From the NCBI RefSeq assembly GCF_905171765.1, contig NC_053390.1, positions 303,932,622 to 303,996,621 on the forward strand: a DNA stretch of 64,000 bases. Reading direction: 5' to 3'. The translations under genes were made by a program, and so were the position numbers. The notes beneath the pieces were generated by a model. That model did not search any database and was not told the origin of the DNA. It worked only from the letters and a program-made list of their open reading frames with translations. Shown piece by piece: positions 10,813 through 22,935 of this stretch. The first letter of the stretch is position 1, and the number at the start of each line of letters is the position of its first letter. Source of the DNA: Bufo bufo (taxonomy: Eukaryota > Chordata > Amphibia > Anura > Bufonidae).

Positions 10813-11254
10813 ATGAAGACTCTCCTGTGGTTATTCAGCGCTTTATTGTCACTGCAATGTGGGTCTTATTCTAGTATCATTAGGACAATATCTTTCTGAA
10901 GATTTTGATATTTAACTTTTATTTCTGTATATTTACAGTGGCCACATCACAAATTTCAATGGTGGAGTCTGGTCCTGGGATTGTGAAGCCTTCAGAGACT
11001 CTGGACATGACCTGTAAAGTGACCGGGGCCTCCCTCACTGACAGCACTAACATGTATTGTGTACACTGGGTCAGACAACCTGAAGGGAAAGGACTGGACT
11101 GGTTGGGGATAATATGTTATGACAATAGCAAAGTTTATGCCCAGTCTCTTCAGGGACGTCTAACTCTAACAAGAGACACAAATAAAGGAGAAGTTTATCT
11201 TAAACTCACTGGAGTAAAATCTGAAGAATCTGGGAAATATTATTGTGCTAGACA
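10813..11254 (+). CDS. Immunoglobulin heavy-chain variable segment (IGHV), apparently functional
   Basis: The segment supplies the VH domain of frog heavy chains after V(D)J joining in B cells. Exon 1 (10,813-10,858) encodes a hydrophobic leader starting MKTLLWLFSALLSLQ. The intron (10,859-10,938) is 80 bp with GTGGGT donor and TTTACAG acceptor; phase 1 is preserved. Exon 2 (10,939-11,254) gives the end of the leader and the V region, with the first conserved Cys in MTCK, WVRQPEGKGLDWLG in framework 2, and YYCAR at the end. No stop or frameshift is present. Two extra cysteines are seen, one near Kabat 33 (MYCVHW) and one near 52 (IICYD), which could pair to tie CDR1 to CDR2. It lies between two copies of a duplicated block. 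IGHV is preferred over a light-chain V because of the WVRQ framework and 23-bp signal spacer. Confidence 0.95.
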
Positions 11255-11293
11255 CACAGTGTAACAGATGGACTGAGGACGTGTACAGAAACA
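11255..11293 (+). other. V-segment recombination signal sequence, 23-bp spacer
   Basis: Perfect heptamer CACAGTG at 11,255-11,261, a 23-bp spacer, and nonamer ACAGAAACA at 11,285-11,293 (consensus ACAAAAACC). The 23 spacer is the rule for VH segments and is recognised by RAG1/RAG2. The heptamer starts two bases after the CAR codons. Confidence 0.95.
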
Positions 11294-12139
11294 GATTTTT
11301 AGAAAGTAGGAAAATTGTGTAATGAAATGTTTGTTTATTACCTTCTGTCCTGTTTACATTTAACCCTCTGGATACCGGAGGTTTTTAGTTTTTGCATTTT
11401 CATTTCTCTTCCCTGTCTTCCTGGAGCCATAACTTTTTTTTTTATTTCTCCGTTCACATATCCATATTAGGGCTTGTTTTTTGTGGAACAAGTTGCATTT
11501 TCTAATGCCACCATTTAATATGGCGTAGAATGCAGTGGGGAAAATTCGAAATGGGGTGGAATTGGAAAAAAAACACAATTTCTCCACAGTTTTACGGATT
11601 TCGTCCCTATGGCATTCTTTTTGTGACAAAACGGACCTGTGCCCTTAATTCACTGGGGAAGTACGATTACAATGATACCACATGTATATGGGTTATGTCT
11701 AAATACTGTAAAAATAAATTAAAACTTTGAAAAAAAAGAAATTTTTTTTTACATCACCATATTCTGATCCCCATAACGTTTTTATAGTTATGTCTACTGA
11801 GCTGTGCAAGGGCTCATTTTTTTGTGAGATGATCTGTGGTTTCTATTTGCACCATTTTGGAGTGTGTCTTTTTGATCAAATTTTATTACATTTTTGGGGG
11901 TAAGAGAAGCGATGAAAAAATGGCAAATCGGCTATTTTGATTCTTTTTCCTGTTGCGTGATTTGCCATATGGAAAAAATATGTGCGATCTTTAGAGGCCA
12001 TGATCACACATGATCACGGCATCTAAAGGCTGTAATGACTGCAATCAGCATTATTGCTAGTCGCGGTCATTAGCCGTGGGCCTCTGATGTTTGAAACATG
12101 TCACCTGCTGCACACACGAGCGGGAGCCATGTTTACACA
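11294..12139. other. Downstream flank of IGHV, unassigned
   Basis: No gene is supported. The stretch has poly-T and poly-A runs and several repeat-like phrases, such as the palindromic 'gatcacacatgatcac' near 12,005, suggesting an old interspersed repeat I cannot name. Confidence 0.4.
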
Positions 12140-13517
12140 TTGCTACAGCCATGTATATGATTTTATTTTAAAATATGGTATAAAACCAATGATTACATTG
12201 ATTACACATGCACCATACCTGGTGATATATTAAAACATATGCATAATGTAAAAATAATGTAACCTTTTGCTCCCTATCTGTAACCCAACGTATAAAAGTG
12301 CCGTGTTACATCGTGATTTGCCAGTGGCCAGTGCCGCTACAGATCGCTGTGACTGTGCTGTCACAGGGAGAACTCCCGAAGTCAGCAGGAGCGGTCAGGG
12401 TGTGAAAGAGCATGCAGCATCCTGCTACAAGGATCTTTCAAAGTGTTAAATGTAAAAGCCGGCAAAGAGCACCACCTGCTGGTTGCAAAATTAACTGTCA
12501 GCCTGCTGGCTGTGAATCAACCCCTTTCTGCCCTGACTGTGGCAAGAATGGGTTAATTCACAAAAAAATAAAAAGTAAAATATAAATAAATATGATATAA
12601 AATGTTTAAAAAGTTATAGCAATAGTTACTAGTATTAGCAATAGTATAAAAGACTACGTACACACCCATGCAAACTCCTTTTTCGTTCATAAAAAAAAAA
12701 AAGTATTATATTTATATATATTTATTAGTGTTAGCAATAGCTATGAAGCAACAGGTCACATGACCGAAGGTAGTCACATGACAGTCACCAGTCATGTGAC
12801 AGCCTACAGACAACGGGTCACATGACCAGAATCAGTCACATGACAGCCTCTGATTGGCAGCCTCCAGGCAACGGGTCACATGACCAGAATTAGACACATG
12901 AAAGCCACCAGTCATGTGACGGCCTCTGATTGGCCGGATCATTGTGTTCTATTTTTAGTTACTATAGAGCTAGTCACATGTTTGTGAGTAGCGCGATTAT
13001 GAGACTCAGTATACCTTAAGTTTACTCTGTGTCGTTAAAAGATATCAACACTATCCATTATAACAGTGACATCTACAGCACCCCGCCTCCAAAACAGTGA
13101 CCTCCACAGCCCTCCACCACTTAACACTGCCCCGTCCCTGAAAATTGGCCCTCCACAGCAGCCCACCCCCTTAACTTTGACCTTTACAGCAGCCTTCCCC
13201 TTTAACAGTGACTTTCACAGCATACCACCCCCTTGACAGTGACCTTCACAGGGGCCTGCCCGCTTAACAGTGGCCTTTACTGGATCGGGGGTGTGTCCTT
13301 TTAAACAGCTCACTCTAAGACAGCAGCACGATACTGTCTAAAAGTGAGCTCCAGGGAGAAAGTCACCCTCCCTCCCACCTCTGCAGCTGACAAAAGTTTA
13401 AAATAAACTTCATTTTGGGGGGCGGAGCTAGCGCCGAACAGAGATGGTCGCGTAGTTCACTGCTCTCTTGAGAGGATCGTGTACAACACAAGCTATCATT
13501 AGCAATTTTGGGTGAGA

Positions 13518-14615
13518 ATGGTCAAAATCGGTAACCCGAAGCAAGGGGATCACTCCACCACCTCCAAAGGCCAAATACCGCCTGGTGAAATGGAGAAATT
13601 TCTTAAAAAGGCTGCAGCAACGGTAGCTCAGAGAGAAACCAAGATGGCGCCGACTCCACAGCCTAAACCACAGAAACGCGCTCCAGTCCTCTCTGAGGGG
13701 GAAAGCGAAGCCGAGGATCCACAGGTCAGTTTTGACCTTCCCCTAACCAGGAAATATCTGGACCGGGCCCTGAGCAGGGTTATGGAGCCCATCCTTACAG
13801 AAATCACGGCGTTTAGACAGGAGGTGAGACATATCGGAGACCGGGTGGAGGCCTTGGAAGTACACCAGGCAGAGTCCCTAAATCACCACACTGCAGTGTC
13901 AGATGCCCTAAGTAGATGTTCTACGTACCTGAATGGGCTCCACAGCGCGATCGAGGACCAGGAAAACAGAGGGCGCCGCAACAACTTGAGGTTCCGTGGG
14001 ATCCCAGAGGCGGTTTTACCGGGAGACATACCAGCGGCTGTTGTAGCTATCTGTGGTTCATTACTGGGGCCCGACTTCCCTCAAGAAGTAGTCATCGAAC
14101 GGGCGCACAGGGCCCTGCGCCCGAAACCCAAACCATCTGACCCACCCAGGGATGTAATCTGTAAATTCCTGAACTTTCCGGTCAAATCTGCCATACTAGA
14201 AGCAGCACGTAACAACACAGATTTATCCTATGAGGACTCCAAACTTGAAATCTATCAAGATCTGGCCCCCACCACTCTGAAGAAACGGAGAGCACTAAAG
14301 CCTCTGACCGACTGGCTTCGTTCAAATAAAATCATATATCGCTGGTCCTTTCCTTTTGGACTTTCGTTCACCTGTGCAGGAAAAAAAGTTTTTATTTCAG
14401 CTTTTACAGATCTACTAGCCACTTATGATATCTTGAACATTGACCCATTACCAATTGAAAACTGGGAGCTATACCAGGATCTAAGCGACCTCCCAGATCT
14501 TCCTAAAATAATCCCCTTTGAGGCTCCACGTACCCCGAAATCATCCAGATCCAGGAAAAGAGGGCTGCAGTTTACTCCTAGAAGCCTTTCCCGGGATCAC
14601 CAGTCCAACCAGTAG
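13518..14615 (+). CDS. L1 ORF1 protein (RNA-binding chaperone)
   Basis: The 365-residue frame has the layout of L1 ORF1p: a basic disordered N terminus, a heptad-rich region likely to form the trimeric coiled coil (about 85-160), the signature RRNNLRFRGIPE that opens the RRM-like domain, and a C-terminal domain ending in basic residues. In the L1 family this protein coats the element RNA and aids reverse transcription. ATG at 13,518 is chosen as the first ATG in frame. No break is visible. It is followed after about 470 bp by ORF2. Confidence 0.88.
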   Translation: MVKIGNPKQGDHSTTSKGQIPPGEMEKFLKKAAATVAQRETKMAPTPQPKPQKRAPVLSEGESEAEDPQVSFDLPLTRKYLDRALSRVMEPILTEITAFRQEVRHIGDRVEALEVHQAESLNHHTAVSDALSRCSTYLNGLHSAIEDQENRGRRNNLRFRGIPEAVLPGDIPAAVVAICGSLLGPDFPQEVVIERAHRALRPKPKPSDPPRDVICKFLNFPVKSAILEAARNNTDLSYEDSKLEIYQDLAPTTLKKRRALKPLTDWLRSNKIIYRWSFPFGLSFTCAGKKVFISAFTDLLATYDILNIDPLPIENWELYQDLSDLPDLPKIIPFEAPRTPKSSRSRKRGLQFTPRSLSRDHQSNQ

Positions 14616-15085
14616 TATTTCTCTCAACACAAATGAGAATATTGTTTTACCGTTTTCCTTTATCTTTTAGAGTAGGTTTATGCATGTTTTCTTTTTTCCA
14701 CAAACCTCCTATTACTGGTAACACCGCTAATGTATATATACCTGCTCTGCCGTCAGTATAGATCCATTCTCCCTGATACTTCACTAGATTTCTAAGTGTT
14801 GTACGACCTCTCTTATGGTCACAAGACCACACTCCCCCTCTATGTATGTAGCACTTGCTACCATGATTATTTCATTGCTGTCTTTTTTGTCATTTTTATT
14901 ATGTTCTGTTCTATTTCTTTACCCTGTTATTTCCCTAAGGTACGAGACACTCCATTATGTAACAAGCAATCTTTACTGCATCTTGATCCTGCTTGCACAA
15001 CTAGAGAAGAGAACACAAGACACCCTTTTGCCATCCTGGAGGAGACATCACCAGCCTAGAGGTAACTCTACCCGCAACACACTAC

Positions 15086-18000
15086 ATGGCTGACCTACAT
15101 ATTGCTTCTTACAATGTCAAGGGCTTTCACTCCCCTTCCAAAAGGAGTCAGGTCTTTGCCATTCTGAGAAAAGCCAAGGCTGGGGTGGTGTTCCTCCAGG
15201 AGACGCATTTTCGCTTCAACCGTTACCCAAACATGCAGTTCTCATATTACTCAGACTGGTATCACTGTGGAGGCAATTCCTCATCATCTAGTGGGATTAG
15301 TATAGGGTTCCATAAAAATATCCCATTTAAGCTCACTGACCAAATTTTAGACCCAGAGGGAAGATATATGCTAATTAAAGGTTTCATAGGCCAACAAGTT
15401 TACTCCTTTATTAATATATATGGTCCCAATTCCAATCAGTCCCAATGGATAGCAAGCTTAGTCCCGATTATCAACCCTTTTAAAGAAGGGATTGTGATAA
15501 TGGGAGGAGATTTAAATGTTGCCCTGTTCCCAGAACTTGACATTTCTACACACAAGTCAACCCATTCTGGCAAATCTCTTAAATTTGTTAGGAAAACCCT
15601 TTGGGATCTCCACTTGATTGACTCCTGGCGCTCTCTCCATCCCAACACCCTTGACTATACCTTTTACTCTTCAGCACACGGCACTTATCACCGTCTGGAC
15701 TACTTTTTCCTTTCCAAGGAACATCTCCATCTATGTAGCACAGCCTCGATAGGTTCCATCCACTTGTCTGATCACTCCCCCATATTTATTAAGATACTAG
15801 CACCCACAAAAAATACTACATGTTTTACTTGGCGATTAAATGAGACCTTATTAGGTTCCCCAGACTTAGTAAACCAGGTCTCCAAACATATAGCGGACTA
15901 CTTTTCATTGAATGAATGCACTGACATCTCTGTTAACACCCTTTGGGACGCCCATAAACCGGTTATCAGGGGCCACTTTATCAATATTGGGTCCTATAGG
16001 AAAAAATTACAAGAGAAGGACATAGATGAAACCCTTAAAAAAATACAGAGTCTTGAGTCGGGTCACAAATCTTCCCCCACAGATTCCCAGTTAAGAGAAC
16101 TCTCTGAACACAGAGCGAAACTCAAATTCCTCCTATCTTCCAAAACAGCCAAATACTTCATGAGTATGCAACATAAGTTTTTTGCCCACGGAGACAAAGC
16201 CACTAAATTTCTAATGAGTAGAATCAAGGGTAGGAGGTCCTCTAATTATGTACACCAGCTATCGTCTCCTGACGGTAAACCAATCTTTTCAACTGCCCAG
16301 ATTGCTGCCCAATTCCGGGAATTCTATAACAACCTATATAATCTTTCCCCCCCAGATCCTACTGATGAGAGAAAGTCTGCTATAGGAAGTTTCTTAACAT
16401 CATCTAAAGTACCTCACCTTTCCCTTGAGCAGAAAACAAAACTAGAAACCCCTTTCACTATCTTGGAACTCAAAAACGCCATGTCACAAATGCCCGCAGG
16501 AAAAAGTCCAGGTCCAGACGGACTCACACTCTCATATTATAAATCCTTCCAAAACCTTCTCCTCCCACATCTCTTAAGAGTTTGCAATCAGTCCTTACTA
16601 GGCAACCCACTATCCAGAGACATGACGGAAGCACATATCTCCCTTATACCAAAAGAAGGGAAAGATCCTAAACAATGCTCCAACTACAGGCCCATATCCC
16701 TCCTAAACATAGACCTCAAGCTCCTAGCCAAGATGTTAGCCAATAGGCTAGCTGTCCTCCTTCCCCACCTTATACACGGAGATCAGGTTGGCTTCATCCG
16801 GGCTAGAGAAGGCAAAGACAACACCTCCAGAGTGATCAATGTTATCAGCCATGCCAAAAGACTTTCCTCCCCCTTGCTTCTCCTTAGTACCGACGCGGAG
16901 AAAGCATTCGATAGAGTAAATTGGCATTATCTAAAATGCACTCTGCTTGGGTTTGGCCTTCCTGACCCCTTCTTACGGGCAACTTTTGCCATGTATGAAC
17001 AAGCGTCATCTAGAGTACAAGTAAACGGAAGCTTATCTGCCCCTTTCTCGATAAGTAATGGGACAAGACAAGGTTGCCCCCTCTCACCTCTCCTATTTAT
17101 CCTGGCATTAGAGCCACTTCTTGCTAACATCCGGCGAGATGAGGAGATTTCAGGTCTATGTTTGGGAGGCAGGGAACAAAAAGTAGCAGCATTTGCGGAT
17201 GACGTCCTTATGATGACAACCAACCCTAAAACTTCCCTTCTTCGGATCCAAACCCACCTAAATAATTTTAGCTTAGTCTCAGACTTCAAGATTAATGCTG
17301 GCAAATCCTTGGTCCTATGTATGGGAATTGCTCAATCTACAATGAGCCAGTTGATGATAGACTCACCCTTTAACTGGTCTTCACCTACTATTACATACTT
17401 AGGGGTCAAACTCAGTCCCAACATTCACGACCTTTTTTCACTAAACTATATCCCCCTTAGAAAATCTATATTTGAAGCCATTGATAAATTAGCTCAATCC
17501 AATCCAACTCTCTCTTGGTTCGGTCGCAAGAACCTCCTTGTGTCACTAATCCTCCCTAGACTAACTTACCTTCAACAGGTTCTACCTATACCAGTCCCCA
17601 AGCATTACTATGCGCAAATTACCAAAAAGTTTAGAACTTTCATTTGGAACAGCAAAAAGGCGAGACTATCGTATTCCCTACTCACAAGGCCTAGACATGA
17701 GGGTGGGATTGGAATGCCAAATCCTGATACTTATGGTAAAGCTATCCTTCTTACTCGAGTGGTGGCCTGGTTGAGACCCCCCCCCACATTCTCTGACAAC
17801 GGAAATTGAAATAGATATCTTAAAGAAACCTCCTAGGGCCCTGCTTCTTGGTTCTCAAGAGGTTTTTCCAGGACAATATTCCCAATATCCAATAATAAAA
17901 GCCACATTAGAGGCCTGGAAATGGTTCTCGTCCTCACACTGCTCCGTCCCATTTCCCTCTCCCCTACTGACAGTTAAGGACATTGTTGATACAGCTCCTT

Positions 18001-18908
18001 CACTCATAAGATCTGCGACCTCCCAAGGGCTTAGGTCCTCCCCACTACACATCAACACCTTGGCACTCCCCTCTGGAGAGTGGATGGACCATCAAACAAC
18101 AAACGTCCTCTTAAACCCCCATCCATGCGACGTTTTTACTATCATATATCTTAGAAACTATCTGAAACAGCACATAAATATAGGAGATTTATATCGCCCT
18201 ATGGTGTGGTTCGAATCGTTTATCTGCCTCCACTCCGCCCCTAGGAAACTCATATCGCTGATTCATAGCAAACTCCGCTCACCCCCTATGCTTGCTAAAC
18301 CATCATTTGTTGGTAGTTGGGAAAGAGACCTTAACATTGTGATCCCTTTCAATAATCTACCTGGTCTCCTGGGCTCTCCCCATGACGCCTCCCGCTGCGT
18401 ACGTTTACAGGAAAATAACTACAAGATTCTCACTAGATGGTACAATACTCCGGATAAAACATCATTGTACTCTGAATCAGCTTCAGACGTCTGCTGGAGG
18501 TGCCTTGAGGAGAAGGGAACTTTTTTCCATATATGGTGGACCTGCCCCCCCATCCATAGATGGTGGACAGAGATTTTTGCTCTTGCTAATGAGATCTGCG
18601 GGACCTCTTTTCCAACCTCCCCACAACTAGCACTCTTATCCATCCCTCCTATTGAATATGCGGTAAAACCGTCATACGTATTTGCTCAGATGCTATTGGC
18701 AGCGCGCCTGTTACTTCCTAAACACTGGCTACAACCTCACGTTCCAACCTTGGAAGACTGGACCCAAAAAATGGATCAAATCCATAGGTTTGAGGAGCTT
18801 TCATCATGGGAGATGCGATCTCACGGAATCTTTCTTAAAAAGTGGCTCCCTTGGTCAGTTTTCAGAAACCCCCATAAGCAAACTGGTCTCTCATCTAAGG
18901 ACTCCTGA
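15086..18908 (+). pseudogene. L1 ORF2 (endonuclease-reverse transcriptase), one frameshift
   Basis: The N terminus starts MADLHIASYNVKGF and contains APE-endonuclease motifs (QETHF, GGDLNV, SDHSPI). The reverse transcriptase follows, with the PAGKSPGPDGL and NGTRQGCPLSPLLF motifs and the FADD active site at residues 703-706. The frame stops at 17,809. A run of nine C at 17,777-17,785 is followed by the expected continuation in another frame through to 18,908, which includes the C-terminal CWRC...H...C motif typical of L1. The break is therefore best explained by one extra C in the homopolymer, a true mutation or a sequencing error. L1 ORF2 nicks target DNA and copies the element RNA in place. 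Confidence 0.9.
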
Positions 18909-19479
18909 TTATTGACATAGGTGTTTAATCTCTGCCTTAACTGCCCACCTTCCAGACAGTCTCCTACTTTAACAGTTACTGGATTAGATTCATATTTAGT
19001 GGGTCTGTCTTGCAATACATAAAGAACACACCCTCCCACCTACTGAAGACACTGCCCTGATTGGATATAGTAACCGTCATATGTCTACATGATTGTCCTA
19101 CCTCGCTCATTGATGTATTGTTCCAACTTAATGGCATACTCTTCTCCCCCTCATAACGCCACTACATCTGACTATGTAATGTTCAAAATGTATAGAATGA
19201 GCAGCTTGATCGAATGTAATATCTCTTGTCAGAAAGTATTGTACTAACTTTAGTATCTGGATGGACCTACGTGTCTCAATCTTGGTACCTTGTTATCCCC
19301 TGTTATTGTTAGAAAAACCAATAAAAATATAAATAAAAAAAATAAAAAAAATAAATAAATAAACTTCATTTTTTCAATTCCTGTCGGCAGAGGAGTGAGT
19401 GGGGGCGTGGCCTAACCAGATCAGGGCATGGCTTAGCGGGAACTAGAAGTTGATTTTTAACCTTCATTTTTTCAATCCT

Positions 19480-19905
19480 CAGGAGGATTGACTTCAATGG
19501 GGTTCGGGGTCAAGTTCGGGTCAAGTTCGGGTCCCGAACTCGAACTTTTTTCTCAAGTTCGGCCGAACCCGTCGAACCCGAACATCCAGGTGTCCGCTCA
19601 ACTCTGCCAACCACTCCTCGGTCTATTGTTCAATGCCCATCCACAGCTCCTGCGCGGTATAAGGTTTGTCCCCCAAACAGATAAGTTTTAAAACTGCCTG
19701 CTGTCGTTTACCCCTGGCTGTGCTGAAGTTGGTGGTGAAGGTATTACGCTGACCGGATGAGAAGCCGGTAGAGGATGAGGAAGCGGAGTAGGAGGAGGAA
19801 GCAACAGGCGGCAAACTGAAGCACCCTGCAATCCTCGGTGGTGGAAGGACATGCGCCAAACTTCTATCTGCCTCAGGCCCAGCCGCCACTACATTTACCT
19901 CAGCT
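19480..19905 (-). mobile_element. hAT fragment with terminal repeat abutting transposase remnant
   Basis: On the minus strand an 88-codon remnant (19,623-19,889) carries hAT transposase sequence including FTTNFSTARGKRQQ. It runs through a stop into GAGTTGAGCGG and subterminal ttcggg motifs. The same abrupt junction occurs at 59,330-59,480, so the two loci share ancestry at this breakpoint. The matching region of copy A lacks the fragment. Confidence 0.75.
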
Positions 19906-20774
19906 CAGGAGTGGGGGGGGTCATAGCCTAACTGGATCAAAGGCGTGGCTTAGTGGGACCTGGGGGCATGGTTTTAAGTTCATCTTTTTAGGGTGGACAC
20001 ATTGTGGCAGGGGGCATGTCTGGGCTCCTTCCTGCAAGAGTGATGCCCCTGTGGGCACTAACTGGCTCATTTGCATACCAAATAAACTGGATTTGAGAGG
20101 ACAAAAACATCTATTGCTGGAACAAAGGCACATCTTGAAATAAGGTACTAAGTGCTATTAGGCCATGGCTTTACTTCAATAGCGATTATCCTGGTGACAG
20201 ATTTCCTTGAGGCCTCATGCACACGACCGTATTTTTTCACGGTCCGCAAAAGGGGTTCCGTTGGTCCGTGATCCGTGACCGTTTTTTCGTCCGTGGGTCT
20301 TCCTTGATTTTTGGAGGATCCACGGACATGAAAAAAAAGTCGTTTTGGTGTCAACGGATCCGTCCTGACTTACAATGCAAGTCAATGGTGCCGGATCCGT
20401 TTGACGTTGACACAATATGGTGCAATTTCAAACGGATCCGTCCCCTATTGACTTTCAATGTAAAGTCAGGAGTTAATATACCATAGGATCGGAGTTTTCT
20501 CCAATCCGATGGTATATTTTAACTTGAAGCATCCCCATCACCATGGGAACGCCTCTATGTTAGAATATACCATCGGATTTGAGTTACATCGTGAAACTCA
20601 GATCCGATAGTATATTCTAACACAGAGGCGTTCCCATAGTGATGGGGACGCTTCTAGTTAGAATATACTACGAACTGTGTACATGACTGCCCCCTGCTGC
20701 CTGGCAGCACCCGATCTTTTACAGGGGGCTGTGATCAGCACAATTAACCCTTCAGACCCCCCTCCCTCCCCAGT

Positions 20775-21145
20775 TTGAATATCATTGGTGGCCAGTGTGC
20801 GCCGCCCCCCCCTCTATTGTAATATCATTGGTGGCCAGTGTGTGGCCTCCGTCGGCCCCCCTCCCTCCCTTTATTGTAATATCATTGGTGGCCAGCGTGC
20901 GCCCCCCCCCTCTATTGTATTATCATTGGTGGCCAGTGTGCGGCCTCCCCCGGCCTCCCCTCCCTCCCTCTATTGTAATATCATTAGTGGCCAGTGTGCG
21001 GCCTCTGTCGGCTCCCCCTCCCTCCCTTTATTGTAATATCATTGGTGGCCAGTGTGCAGCCTCCGTCGCCCCCCCCTCCCTCTATTGTAATATCATTGGT
21101 GGCCAGTGTGCGCCCCCCCCTTGCCCGATCATTGGTGGCAGCGGA
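20775..21145. repeat. Tandem array in left arm of the Harbinger-like foldback
   Basis: Units contain 'atcattggtggccagtgtg' followed by C-rich DNA, repeating at irregular 36-59-bp steps (starts near 20,784, 20,827, 20,884, 20,925, 20,984, 21,041 and 21,095). Confidence 0.8.
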
Positions 21146-21539
21146 GAGTTCCGATCGGAGTCCCAGTTTAATCGCTGGGGCTCCGATCGGTAACCATGGC
21201 AACCAGGACGCTACTGCAGGCCTGGTTGCCATGGTTACTTAGCAATATTACAATATTGGAAGCATCATACTTACCTGCTGCGCTGTCTGTGACCGGCCGA
21301 GAGCTCCTCCTACTGGTAAGAGACAGGTCTGTGCGGCGCATTGCTTAATGATCTGTCACTTACCAGTAGGAGGAGTTCCCGGCCGGTCACAGACAGCGCA
21401 GCAGGTAAGTATGATGCTTCTAATATTGTAATATTGCTAAGTAACCATGGCAACCAGGCCTGCAGTAGCGTCCTGGTTGGCATGGTTACCGATCGGAGCC
21501 CCAGAGCGATTAAACTGGGACTCCGATCGGAATCTCCGC

Positions 21540-21805
21540 TGCCACCAATGATCGGGGGGGGGGGGGGGGGAGAGGGGAGGCCGCACACTGGCCACCAATG
21601 ATATTAATACAATAGAGGGGGGGCCGGGGGGGCGCACACTGGCCACCAATGATATTACAATAGAGGGAGGGGGGGCCGCACGCTGGCCACCAATGATATT
21701 ACAATAAAGGGAGGGAGGGGGGGCCGACGGAGGCCGCACACTGGCCACCAATGATATTACAATAGAGGGAGGGGGGCCGGGGGGGCCGCACTGCCACCAA
21801 TGAAA
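21540..21805. repeat. Tandem array in right arm of the Harbinger-like foldback
   Basis: The complement of the left-arm array: 'cacactggccaccaatgat' units separated by G-rich tracts. Unit number and spacing differ from the left arm, so the arms have diverged here by unit gain or loss. Confidence 0.8.
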
Positions 21806-22427
21806 TTAAAACTGGGGAGGGAGGGGGGTCTGCCCCCTAATGCCTGGCAGCCCCTGATCTCTTATAAGGGGCTATGAAATGCACAATTAACCCCTCAGGT
21901 GCAGCACCTGAGGGGTTAATTGTGCGGATTACAGCCCCCTGTAAGAGATCGGGTGCTGCCAGGCAGCAGGGGGCAGTCATGTACACAATTCGTAGTATAT
22001 TCTAACTAGAAGCGTCCCCACCACTATGGGAACGCCTCTGTGTTAGAATATACTGTCGGATATGAGTTTTCACTAAGTGAAAACTCATCTCTGAAAAAGC
22101 TTTTATGCAGACGGATCTTCGGATCCGTCTGTATGAAAGTAACCTACGGCCACGGATCATGGACGCGGATGCCAATCTTGTGTGCATCCGTGTTCTTTCA
22201 CGGACCCATTGACTTGAATGGGTCTGTGAACCGTTGTCCGTCAAAAAAATAGGACAGGTCTTATTTTTTTGACGGACAGGAAACACGGATCACGGATGCG
22301 GCTGCAAAACGGTGCATTTTCCGATTTTTCCACGGACCCATTGAAAGTCAATGGGTCCGCGAAAAAAAAACGGAAAACGGCACAACGGCCACGGATGCAC
22401 ACAACGGTCGTGTGCATGAGGCCTTAA

Positions 22428-22935
22428 AGGGAACCTGTCACCTCAAAAACGCATATAAAACTGCCAGCATTACCCTATAGTAGCCCCCAGTCTATTTATA
22501 ATCATATGTTTGATTCGGTAGTCTGATGCTCAATAGCTTAAAAAAGCGATATTTTAAGCGCCATCAGCGCTATCTTGCCAGTCAGATTAAAGGCAAGGGG
22601 GCAGCGGCTTCCTTGCTTCAAGTCAACTGCATGGTCTGCCTCCATTGGCGCTACGTCACTGAGTCAAGATAAGCACGCCCCCTAACCATCCCCTCTCTTG
22701 TTTGATTGACAGCCAGAAGTCTCGCGCATGCACGGTGCGCTCCTTGGTAAGGCGCAATCTCGTCTCTGGCTGCCGCTGTTAGCTGGCTTTCAGCGACGCA
22801 CCGCGCATACGTGAGACTTCTGCGATCCCAGCCGCACTTCAGGCAGTCAATCAAACAAGAGAGGGGACGGTTAGGGGGCGTGCTTATCTTGACTCAGTGA
22901 CGTAGCGCCAATGGAGGCAGACCATGCAGCTGCTA
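22428..22935. mobile_element. T2/Kolobok-like MITE with internal hairpin (copy B)
   Basis: Starts AGGGAACCTGTCACC after TTAA at 22,424-22,427 and matches 2,196 onward. Its hairpin is longer than in copy A, with arms around 22,625-22,700 and 22,855-22,935. The right end is not defined. Confidence 0.5.

Larger units (their letters stand above)
13417..19356 (+). mobile_element. Near full-length L1-clade LINE retrotransposon
   Basis: The 5,940-bp element is bounded by a 16-bp duplication, aaataaacttcatttt, at 13,401-13,416 and 19,357-19,372. It has a GC-rich 5' leader, two reading frames in L1 order and an A-rich tail of AATAAA-type repeats. Copy A around 1,850-1,880 retains the region without the element. 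L1-type endonuclease, reverse transcriptase and C-terminal CCHC-like motif support L1 rather than CR1 or Tx1. One frameshift in ORF2 probably disables it. Confidence 0.93.
20211..22423. mobile_element. Harbinger-like foldback element, 2.2 kb
   Basis: Ends are GGCCTCATGCACACGACCGT and its near complement. The left flank reads TGA and the right TTA; copy A shows an unoccupied TTTAAAGGG here, so the duplication is TTA with one change, matching the TWA target of PIF/Harbinger elements. The element is a palindrome centred near 21,338, with arms of about 1.1 kb. No transposase is encoded, so it is non-autonomous. Assignment to Harbinger rests on target and end sequence only. Confidence 0.75.

Noticed and set aside
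15436..17304. Antisense frames in the L1
   Set aside because: Shadows of ORF2 coding sequence.
20785..21751. Pro/Ser-rich frames in the C-rich arrays
   Set aside because: Low-complexity translation of tandem repeats in both arms of a foldback element.
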